A DNA stretch of 16,800 nt from JBOFSQ01 sp051651625 (lineage in GTDB: Bacteria > Planctomycetota > Planctomycetia > Pirellulales > Thermoguttaceae): the NCBI GenBank assembly GCA_051651625.1, contig JBOFSQ010000048.1, positions 1 through 16,800 of the forward strand, read 5' to 3'. The translations under genes were made by a program, and so were the position numbers. Positions within the stretch are counted from its first letter, which is position 1, and every line of letters begins with the position of its first letter. Shown here piece by piece: positions 1-6,027 of this stretch. Under the pieces are notes generated by a model. It had not been told where the DNA came from, searched no databases, and saw only the letters and a program-made list of their open reading frames with translations.

Positions 1-2
1 AA

Positions 3-233
3 GCGAGACACGCAAACCCCGAAGGCGACTTGCAACCAGTGCGAGTTCGTTACGGTGCCGAAGCCCTCATCGTTCAAAACCTCTTCACGTTACACGCGAG
101 CTTTCGCGTATGGCTTGATGCGATTGGATTTGAAGTCGAGAAAGAAGTCGTGTCGCGTGTCGATTTGCAAGTGATGGTCGAGCGTCCGGTCGGCGAGTCA
201 ATTGCGGCGAACTCGCTAAAACGCGCCGGGTAA
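3..233 (+). CDS. C-terminal part of a truncated protein, possibly replication-initiator-like
   Basis: The frame is open at the left edge and ends at a TAA at 231-233, giving 76 visible residues. It contains the segment GFEVEKEVVSRVDLQVMVE (about residues 43-61). Its pattern 'SRVDLxV' resembles the Arg-Val/Ile-Asp-Leu strand found in Rep_trans-type plasmid or phage replication initiators, but this is memory of a pattern, not a search result. In that family the motif sits well before the C-terminus, whereas here the protein stops about 20 residues later in an unremarkable tail (SIAANSLKRAG). If the family guess is right, the gene is a truncated remnant. Nothing after the stop in the other two frames continues it convincingly. 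The function is unproven. It could equally be the end of an unrelated hypothetical protein. Confidence 0.4.
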   Translation, partial: ARHANPEGDLQPVRVRYGAEALIVQNLFTLHASFRVWLDAIGFEVEKEVVSRVDLQVMVERPVGESIAANSLKRAG

Positions 234-616
234 GAACGGCGTTCCAGTCACCACTCCTTCGCCGTGAACTCTTCGGGGTTGGTAATATTCGCGCTCTTGC
301 CAGTCGCACGAATTGTCCCCCCCCTGCTGCTCGGCATGCTGCGGCACACGCGAAAGTGGCTGCTCCAGTTTTGCATGCGTTTTTTTTGCTGACATTGATT
401 GATGTCCTTTTGCGTTTACGTTCGCGCAACTCAAGCAATTCTAACGCGGTTCGGATTCCATTCAAGCGTCTTTCGGGCGGAAAGTCTCGCTCAAAAATTT
501 TTGGCAATTTTTCGCCGCCCCCTATTGTCCTAGCGCAACTAGAGCCTGTACAATCTCCCCCACGAACACACGGTACATCGCCAATGCACGACACTTTCCA
601 AAGAAAGGTACGTCAA
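234..616. other. Non-coding gap before the flavodoxin gene
   Basis: No convincing gene is seen. The plus-strand frame that later encodes the flavodoxin is open from 356, but its first 87 codons encode an Arg/Ser/Pro-rich stretch with no domain. The good ribosome-binding site lies only just before 617. The stretch carries homopolymer runs (C at about 317-324, T at about 381-387) and a possible promoter at 525-554. Confidence 0.5.
525..554 (+). promoter_or_regulatory. Possible sigma-70-like promoter of the flavodoxin gene
   Basis: A TTGTCC box (525-530, 4 of 6 matches to TTGACA) lies 18 bp before TACAAT (549-554, 5 of 6 matches to TATAAT). It is 62 bp upstream of the GTG start at 617. The match is by eye only, and such boxes occur by chance in a stretch of this length. 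Confidence 0.3.
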
Positions 617-1087
617 GTGAAAAAGATTCTCACGCTCTACTTCTCTCACTCCGGTAACACTCGCCGCGTTGCGGAGCGGATTCAGCAAGCGGTCGGTGGC
701 GACATCGCCGAAATCAAAACACGCGAACCGTACCCCGCTGATTACAACACAGTCGTGGTGCAGGCGAAACGTGAACTTGCAGAAAGTTTCAAACCGCCGT
801 TGCGAGACACAATCGAAAACGTCGGCGATTACGATCTGCTGATCCTCGGTTCGCCCGTTTGGTGGTACACGATCGCGCCGCCGGTGATGACGTTTCTCGC
901 AGAGAACGACTTGGCAAACAAGTCCATCGCACCATTCGTCACGCACGCTGGCGGCGGCGCGTCAAACAGTTTCGCCGACGTTAAAAAACTCTCGCCGAAA
1001 TCAAACGTCCTCACTGGAATCGCGTTTAGAGATGACAAAGCGTCGGCGAGTGAGATTAGCAAGTGGTTACAGAAAATCGGTTTCTAG
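617..1087 (+). CDS. Flavodoxin-like protein (Flavodoxin_4 type)
   Basis: A 156-residue single-domain protein of normal flavodoxin length. Residues 5-16 (LTLYFSHSGNTR) form the first beta strand and the FMN phosphate-binding loop (Ser-His-Ser-Gly-Asn-Thr). YDLLILGSPVWWYTIAPP (72-89) is the second flavin-contacting loop, with tryptophans that would stack on the isoalloxazine ring. FVTHAGGGASNS (107-118) is the third. Such proteins carry electrons in the cytoplasm via FMN, but the partner is not evident from the neighbours. I chose the GTG at 617 because AGAAAGG at about 602-608 is correctly spaced and the protein then begins directly with the first strand (MKKILTLYFS). An in-frame ATG at 584 is the alternative and would add 11 residues without a domain. 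The gene stands alone and is followed by a fold-back repeat. Confidence 0.88.
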   Translation: MKKILTLYFSHSGNTRRVAERIQQAVGGDIAEIKTREPYPADYNTVVVQAKRELAESFKPPLRDTIENVGDYDLLILGSPVWWYTIAPPVMTFLAENDLANKSIAPFVTHAGGGASNSFADVKKLSPKSNVLTGIAFRDDKASASEISKWLQKIGF

Positions 1088-1114
1088 CACAAAGTTATCC
1101 AATTGATCTTCGTA

Positions 1115-1380
1115 TCCGCAGATTCCACAGATTCACGCAGATTGTTGTTGCATCGTTTGCAAGCAGTTCTTTTTTCTCACACAAAGGCACGAAGGCACAA
1201 AGAAGAATTTTAACGCGGAAAACGCAGAAGAACGGAAAGACACGGAAATTCAGAATTCCGCGTATTCCGTTTTTCCGCGTGTTCCGCGTTCTCTCTCCTC
1301 TTCTCTTCGTGCCTTTGTGCGAACAAAAAAGAACTGTTGGCAGATACAAAAAATCTGCGACAATCTGCGGCATCTGCGGA
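1115..1380. repeat. Long fold-back (imperfect palindrome) element, copy 1
   Basis: Almost the whole gap between the flavodoxin and the hydrolase gene folds on itself. The outer arms are TCCGCAGATTCCACAGATT (1115-1133) and the region ending CATCTGCGGA (1380). The middle arms are 1164-1194 (CAGTTCTTTTTTCTCACAC and on) and 1305-1336, which share CACAAAGGCACGAAG. Inner arms rich in CGGAAAACGC/GTTTTTCCGCG fill the centre. The 34 nt at 1351-1384 recur exactly at 8235-8268. No protein is encoded. It looks like a dispersed non-autonomous element or a large structured RNA region. It may also act as a terminator for the flavodoxin gene, since it begins 27 bp after the stop codon. Confidence 0.7.
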
Positions 1381-1430
1381 TTCAAAATGAACGCTGTTTC
1401 GATAGCTTTGTACTGGCCCCGTGGCGGATT

Positions 1431-1487
1431 GCGGCCTCGATGGGCCGCTAGCGTTTCGATAAGGGAAATTCAAACCGGCTTGAGTAT
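1431..1487. repeat. 57-bp hairpin repeat, copy 1
   Basis: This begins with GCGGCC-TCGATG-GGCCGC (1431-1448), a 6-bp stem with a 6-nt loop, and continues through AAATTCAAACCGG. It matches 5262-5318 at 51 of 57 positions in the same orientation, with the first 26 nt identical. Here it ends 19 bp before the start codon of the hydrolase gene, so it would form part of that gene's leader or promoter. Confidence 0.75.
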
Positions 1488-1506
1488 AACAGAAAGGTGA
1501 CACAAG

Positions 1507-2523
1507 ATGAAAACGTTACTAACGACAGCGATTGGGATGATGGCGGTGGCTTCGGGGACGCTTGCAGATGCAAGCCCAGACATTTTTCACAAGAGCGACA
1601 AGGTGACGGTACAAAAGGTTGAGTTCAAAAATCGTTACGGAATCACGCTCGTTGCCGACCTCTATATTCCCAAAGAGCACGGCAGCGGAAAAATGGCGGC
1701 AATCGCGGTTAGCGGTCCTTTCGGTGCGGTGAAGGAGCAGGTGTCGGGATTGTACGCTCAAGCGATGGCAGAGCGAGGTTTCTTGACCATTGCGTTTGAC
1801 CCGTCGTACACCGGAGAAAGTGGCGGTGAGCCTCGCTATGTAGCTTCGCCAGATATTAACACGGAAGATTTTTGTGCAGCGGTTGATTTCCTTTCGACTC
1901 GTGATGATGTTGACTCTGAACGTATCGGAATTATTGGTATCTGCGGATGGGGAGGATTCGCTCTTAACGCAGCCGCCATCGACACGCGAATCAAAGCCGC
2001 TGTTGCGTCTACGATGTACGATATGAGTCGCGTAACCGCTAGCGGATATTTTGACTCGATGGACGAAGAAGCTCGCCATGAACTCCGCAAAAAACTCAGC
2101 ACGCAGCGCACCGAAGATGCGAAGAACGGGTCGTATGAACTTGGTGGCGGGTTGCCAGACACGCTTCCCGACAACGCGCCACAGTTCGTGAAAGACTATT
2201 ACGACTACTACAAGACGGCGAGAGGTTATCACGCGAGGTCGCTCAATTCTAACGGTGGGTGGAATACAACGTCGCCACTTTCGTTTCTCAACATGCCGCT
2301 ACTGTCGTACATCTCGGAAATTCGTAGTGCGGTGCTGTTGATTCACGGCGAAAAGGCACACTCACGCTACTTCAGCGAAGATGCCTTCAAACGCCTCAAA
2401 GGCGACAACAAGAAGTTGATGATTATTCCCGGTGCAAGCCACGTCGATCTGTATGATCGCGTAGACGTGATTCCGTTCGACAAGATGGCGGAGTTTTTTG
2501 CGTATACGCTCACGGACGATTGA
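1507..2523 (+). CDS. Secreted alpha/beta hydrolase with a cysteine nucleophile
   Basis: A 338-residue protein. Residues 1-22 form a signal peptide (short Lys start, hydrophobic core, Ala-Asp-Ala end), so it should act outside the cytoplasm. The rest is an alpha/beta-hydrolase fold of the dienelactone-hydrolase/YcjY-like group. FKNRYGITLVADLYIP (40-55) is the entry strand pair, and GFLTIAFDPSYTGESGG (91-107) contains the strand before the cap. The nucleophile elbow is G-I-C146-G-W, and His312 lies in PGASHVDLYD (308-317). HGEKAHSRYFSEDA (280-293) is typical of this group and should contribute the acid, probably Glu282 or Asp292. The nucleophile is Cys rather than Ser, as in dienelactone hydrolase. 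The substrate is unknown. The start is supported by AGAAAGGTG at about 1491-1499, eight bases upstream. No partner gene is obvious. Confidence 0.88.
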   Translation: MKTLLTTAIGMMAVASGTLADASPDIFHKSDKVTVQKVEFKNRYGITLVADLYIPKEHGSGKMAAIAVSGPFGAVKEQVSGLYAQAMAERGFLTIAFDPSYTGESGGEPRYVASPDINTEDFCAAVDFLSTRDDVDSERIGIIGICGWGGFALNAAAIDTRIKAAVASTMYDMSRVTASGYFDSMDEEARHELRKKLSTQRTEDAKNGSYELGGGLPDTLPDNAPQFVKDYYDYYKTARGYHARSLNSNGGWNTTSPLSFLNMPLLSYISEIRSAVLLIHGEKAHSRYFSEDAFKRLKGDNKKLMIIPGASHVDLYDRVDVIPFDKMAEFFAYTLTDD

Positions 2524-2660
2524 AGAGTTCGTCACATCTCACCATTCTTCCCTAAATATCGCAGTCGGATTCAACGCCCGTCATCGCTAGAGACGCCTTC
2601 AAAAGACACAATCCCCAAAGCCGCTGTTTTCCGTCGATTATTGAAGTGTGTTAAGAGAGT

Positions 2661-2684
2661 GCGGGTAAATTTACGATTACCCGC
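2661..2684. promoter_or_regulatory. Hairpin just upstream of cheA
   Basis: GCGGGTAA (2661-2668) and TTACCCGC (2677-2684) form a perfect 8-bp stem with an 8-nt loop, 31 bp before the cheA start codon. There is no U-run after it, so it is not a classic terminator of the upstream hydrolase gene. An operator or leader structure for cheA is possible but unproven. Confidence 0.35.
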
Positions 2685-2715
2685 CAAGACGCGGTTCTTT
2701 GTTGGCCGCGATTGA

Positions 2716-5217
2716 ATGCCCACTCTCAATAGCGAGACTACCGTGAACGACCTCAATCTCACACTCGAATTCGTACAAGAAGCCCGCGAGTATATCGATG
2801 AAGTCGAGCCGATGCTCATCGAAATTTTTGAAGGGAGCCGCGACGGTGCCGCCGACCCCGAACTCATCAACACCGTCTTCAGACTCTTTCACTCGATGAA
2901 GGGAAGTGCGGGGTTCCTCTCGCTCAACACCGTCGTCGGTGTCACGCACGAAGCCGAGACACTCCTCGACAAAATCCGCCAAGGTATTCGGCAACTCAAT
3001 TCGCAAATCACGCACACACTTTGTCGATGCCTCGACCTGTTCCGCGAAATGCTCGACCACATCGCCGAGACCGGAAACGATGAAGGGTTCACCGATCAAG
3101 CCACCGTCTTAATCGCAAAACTCAAACAGCACGTCCTCGGCAACGACAACGACGACGAACCCGCCGCGCCAGCACCGACCGTCGCCGCACCAGTCGTTGT
3201 TACGCCGGTCGTTGTCGCCGAACCTCCGAAGAGTGTCGCCGCCGCGCCAGTCACTGCAACCGTTTCGGCAACAGCCGACGACGCTGCTCCAGCTTCACCG
3301 TTGTCCGACGCACAACAGCTCACAGAAGACATGCGACTCGGTTTCGTGCAAGAAGCGACCGAACAACTCAACATCACCGAACAGGCACTCCTCCAAGCGA
3401 TGGAGCAAACCTCTGGCGATGTCTCCGAGTTTCTCAAGGAGGCGTTTCGTTCGATTCACAGCCTCAAGGGGAACTGCGGTTTTATGGGGTTCGCCGAGAT
3501 CGAGCAGCTTACGCACTCGATGGAGACACTCCTCGACGGACTTCGCAACGGCGAGATCAAACCCGATCAAGGGAACCTCGGCAAACTGCTTTCGCTTCTC
3601 GATGTGCTAACGAAAGCCGTTGAAGGTGTGGCCGCTGGCGGAACGGGGAGCGTCGCCGATTTGCTCGACCACATCATCGATCTCAATTTGCGGATCAAAA
3701 AAGGGAAGGCCGCCGGAGTCGCTGCGACAACTCAAGCCGCGCCCGCACCTGCATCACCGCCAGTCACCGCTGCTGCTGCGCCTGCACCGGTCGCACCGGC
3801 TGCTACTGTTGCCTCCGCGCCGGTCGCGCCCGCTCCTGCACCCGCCGCCGCTCCCGCTGCGAAAGCCGCGTCGTCAACTCCGCCACCGGGAAAACAAGAC
3901 ATCCGCGTCGATCTCGGCAAGCTCGACACGCTCATCAACCTCGTCGGTGAACTCGTCATCGCCGAGTCGATGGTGACACGTTGCCCCGCCGTCGCGCACG
4001 TCGAAGACGAATACTACAGCCGTGCCAAACACCAACTCCGCCGAATCTGCGACGACCTCAAAGACGTTGCGATGGCGGTGCGAATGATTCCGCTCTCGGC
4101 GACGTTCCGAAAGATGGTGCGACTCGTTCACGACCTCGCCGTCAAATCGGGGAAGAAAATCAAACTCAATCTCGTCGGCGAAGAGACAGAGGTTGACAAG
4201 ACCGTCATCGAACAGATCGCCGATCCGCTCGTTCACATCGTTCGCAATAGCTGCGACCACGGCATCGAGGCGACTCCCGAAGACCGGATTCGTGCTGGCA
4301 AACCCGACACCGGCGTCGTCACACTCGAAGGGCGACACGAAGGCGGCGAGGTTTGGATTCTCATTACCGATGATGGTCGCGGACTCAACCGCGAACGGAT
4401 TCTGGCGAAGGCGTTGGAGAAGGGACTTGTCGGGCCGGAGGCTGCCGAGTGGGAAGACGAAAAGGTTTTCAAGCTCGTGTTTGAACCCGGTTTTTCGACG
4501 GCAGAAAAGGTGACAGATATTTCTGGACGCGGCGTCGGGATGGACGTTGTTCGCCGCAACATCGAGAAGCTCAACGGACGAATCGACATCCGCAGTCGTC
4601 TCGGTGCTGGTGCGACTTTTATACTTCGCATTCCGCTCACGCTGGCGATAGTCGATGCGATGCTTGTGCGTGTTGGGAAGTCGCGTTATATGCTCCCGAC
4701 GCTTTCAATCCGCGAGAGTTTGGTGCCAGAATACAACCAGATCACGATCACGCCCGACGGCAAAGAACTTCTGCGGCTCCGCGAAGAGATTGTCCCAATC
4801 GTGCGGCTCCACGACATCTACAACTGCAAACCAGATTCGATGCGTCTCAAAGACGGAATCTTGATGGTCGTCGAAGACGCGGGGCGATCTTTCTCACTGT
4901 TTGTTGACGAGATTATTGGTCAGCAGCAAACGGTGATCAAAGGTTTGCCGGAAGCGATAGGGAAGGCGCACGGATTTTCTGGGTGTACGATTCTCGGTGA
5001 CGGCACGGTGAGTCTGATCATCGACATCGGCGTCGTCAGCAAAATTACCGGCAATTTCGTCGTCAATCCAGCGGGCAAGCACGCATACTGGTACGGCGAA
5101 GAGGCGTCAAACGTAGTCGCCGACACGACGACTTGGGCCGACAAAACGTCCCCAGAAAGCGTCTCGTTTGCCGACCTCGAAGCACAAGTCCCCGGCTCGG
5201 CAACGGTTGCGGTATGA
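2716..5217 (+). CDS. cheA: CheA-type chemotaxis histidine kinase with two HPt domains
   Basis: An 833-residue cytoplasmic kinase. HPt domain 1 (about 12-142) has the phosphorylatable His59 in FRLFHSMKGSAGF. HPt domain 2 (about 203-328) has His248 in FRSIHSLKGNCGF. Ala/Pro-rich linkers (about 148-198 and 333-392) separate these from the core. The dimerisation domain begins at IRVDLGKLDTLINLVGELV (396-414). The ATPase domain has the N box HIVRNSCDHGIE (507-518), the G1 box DDGRG (552-556) and the G2 box GRGVGMD (604-610). A CheW-like regulatory domain spans about 640-780 and a short tail follows. CheA passes phosphate from ATP via His to CheY or CheB and couples to receptors through CheW. No P2 domain is recognisable, and no cheW, cheY, cheB, cheR or receptor gene is nearby. 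An in-frame TGA directly precedes the ATG at 2716. No clear Shine-Dalgarno site is seen, and GTG 2743 is an alternative start. Confidence 0.95.
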   Translation: MPTLNSETTVNDLNLTLEFVQEAREYIDEVEPMLIEIFEGSRDGAADPELINTVFRLFHSMKGSAGFLSLNTVVGVTHEAETLLDKIRQGIRQLNSQITHTLCRCLDLFREMLDHIAETGNDEGFTDQATVLIAKLKQHVLGNDNDDEPAAPAPTVAAPVVVTPVVVAEPPKSVAAAPVTATVSATADDAAPASPLSDAQQLTEDMRLGFVQEATEQLNITEQALLQAMEQTSGDVSEFLKEAFRSIHSLKGNCGFMGFAEIEQLTHSMETLLDGLRNGEIKPDQGNLGKLLSLLDVLTKAVEGVAAGGTGSVADLLDHIIDLNLRIKKGKAAGVAATTQAAPAPASPPVTAAAAPAPVAPAATVASAPVAPAPAPAAAPAAKAASSTPPPGKQDIRVDLGKLDTLINLVGELVIAESMVTRCPAVAHVEDEYYSRAKHQLRRICDDLKDVAMAVRMIPLSATFRKMVRLVHDLAVKSGKKIKLNLVGEETEVDKTVIEQIADPLVHIVRNSCDHGIEATPEDRIRAGKPDTGVVTLEGRHEGGEVWILITDDGRGLNRERILAKALEKGLVGPEAAEWEDEKVFKLVFEPGFSTAEKVTDISGRGVGMDVVRRNIEKLNGRIDIRSRLGAGATFILRIPLTLAIVDAMLVRVGKSRYMLPTLSIRESLVPEYNQITITPDGKELLRLREEIVPIVRLHDIYNCKPDSMRLKDGILMVVEDAGRSFSLFVDEIIGQQQTVIKGLPEAIGKAHGFSGCTILGDGTVSLIIDIGVVSKITGNFVVNPAGKHAYWYGEEASNVVADTTTWADKTSPESVSFADLEAQVPGSATVAV

Positions 5218-5232
5218 GACCCGTTACGGGTC
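5218..5232. terminator. Short hairpin directly after cheA
   Basis: GACCCGTTACGGGTC begins at the base after the cheA stop codon and is a perfect 7+1+7 palindrome. It is followed by a few T/G bases but no real T-run, so termination is only a possibility. Confidence 0.3.
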
Positions 5233-5261
5233 GATTTGTAGGCTTCGCCCTCCGCAGTGCC

Positions 5262-5318
5262 GCGGCCTCGATGGGCCGCTAGCGTTTTGGTACGGAAAAT
5301 TCAAACCGGATTCAGTAT
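5262..5318. repeat. 57-bp hairpin repeat, copy 2
   Basis: The second copy of the repeat at 1431-1487, with 51 of 57 positions identical and the GCGGCC/GGCCGC hairpin fully conserved (5262-5279). Here it lies 45 bp after the cheA stop codon rather than before a gene. Position relative to genes is therefore not conserved, which favours a dispersed repeat over a gene-specific regulator. Confidence 0.75.
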
Positions 5319-5334
5319 GCCTGATCGGGCACGC

Positions 5335-5382
5335 CAAGTTGGGGCGATTTGGTAGTTCTGGAGGGTTCGGCTATGCCGAACC
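5335..5382. repeat. Palindrome-bearing dispersed repeat, copy 1
   Basis: This contains the perfect hairpin GGTTCGGCTATGCCGAACC (5364-5382, 8-bp arms). The preceding TTGGGGCGATTTGGTAGTT (5339-5357) closely matches the reverse complement of 14901-14923 (TTGGAGCGACTTTGTAGTT). The unit is therefore longer than the palindrome. It lies between the convergent ends of cheA and the flavin-binding gene, so it may also stop transcription from both sides. Confidence 0.6.
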
Positions 5383-5403
5383 GGAACAACTGGTGGACGC
5401 GCA

Positions 5404-5871
5404 TCAGCGGTGAGCTTTGCCGCTGATGTCGTCGATGTGCAAAATCACGACGCAGGTTCGGTGCAAGTGTGCGGCGAGCATTGCGAGTGCGGCGTCGGCG
5501 TGTTCGGCGGAATACTTTGTACAGAGTTTTAGCAGAAGCTCTGTTTTTCGTTCGGCGTCGTCGATCAGTTCTGCTCGTCCGGTCACGATGACGCTCTGGT
5601 AACGCATCGTAAACTTCTCCGGTAACACTTCGGCATCGCCGACGACGCAAAACGAAACTCGCGCATCGTGTTTGATGTTTTCGAGTTTTCGCCCTTCGGT
5701 GGCGCAGTGAAGTATGAGCGTCTCGCCGTCGCGGGCGAAGTTGAGCGGTACGCCATACGCCGCGCCGTCAACACCAACCGTACTGACCACGCCGTAACAC
5801 GCACGGTCAAGAATCTCAACCGCCGCCGCACGATCTATCGCACGGTCACTACGTCGCAATGAACTCTGCAT
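5404..5871 (-). CDS. Pyridoxamine 5'-phosphate oxidase family flavin-binding protein (NimA-like)
   Basis: A 155-residue protein that fills the normal length of this split-barrel family. Diagnostic features in order are LRRSDR (5-10), CYGVVSTVGVDGAAYGVPLNF (25-45), LHCATEGRKLENI (54-66), VSFCVVGDAEVLPEKFTMRY (72-91) and SVIVTGRAELIDD (93-105). The His55/Gly60/Arg61/Lys62 segment is the part that contacts flavin phosphate in relatives. Members include the 5-nitroimidazole resistance protein NimA and many uncharacterised FMN- or F420-type reductases, so the substrate cannot be named. The start ATG (5869-5871) has no clear Shine-Dalgarno site. A 59-bp tandem repeat begins 5 bp upstream of it and forms the whole visible leader. 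Confidence 0.87.
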   Translation of the reverse strand: MQSSLRRSDRAIDRAAAVEILDRACYGVVSTVGVDGAAYGVPLNFARDGETLILHCATEGRKLENIKHDARVSFCVVGDAEVLPEKFTMRYQSVIVTGRAELIDDAERKTELLLKLCTKYSAEHADAALAMLAAHLHRTCVVILHIDDISGKAHR

Positions 5872-5875
5872 GATG

Positions 5876-6020
5876 CTGGCACTCGCTTACGCTTCGTGTT
5901 CTGATTGCTGGCCACTAGCCATCGACCACTACTTCTGGCACTCGCTTACGCTTCGTGTTCTGATTACTGGCCACTAGCCACCGACCACTACTTCTGGCAC
6001 TCGCTTACGCTTCGTGTTCT
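5876..6020. repeat. 59-bp tandem repeat, about 2.5 copies
   Basis: Units start at 5876, 5935 and 5994, each opening with CTGGCACTCGCTTACGCTTC. The first two units are complete and differ at only two positions (GATTGCTGG/GATTACTGG and CCATCGA/CCACCGA). The third stops matching after 27 nt. The array fills the space between the end of the propeller gene (6028) and the start codon of the flavin-binding gene (5871). There are no unique spacers, so it is not a CRISPR array. Confidence 0.9.
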
Positions 6021-6027
6021 TATTGTG

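Noticed and set aside
356..616. N-terminal extension of the flavodoxin frame
   Set aside because: The extension is Arg/Ser/Pro-rich without similarity to flavodoxins, and the ribosome-binding site fits GTG 617.
1063..1500. Plus-strand frame of 145 codons across the fold-back element
   Set aside because: Its residues derive from the palindromic repeats (FFRVFRV and similar), and it overlaps the end of the flavodoxin gene.
1519..2232. 237-codon minus-strand frame opposite the hydrolase gene
   Set aside because: Its translation is rich in Arg/Val/His without any domain, which is typical of the antisense of a GC-rich gene. The plus-strand gene explains the region.
5876..6020. CRISPR-like look of the repeated 59-bp units
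   Set aside because: The units are head to tail, with no unique spacers between short repeats, and no cas gene is nearby.
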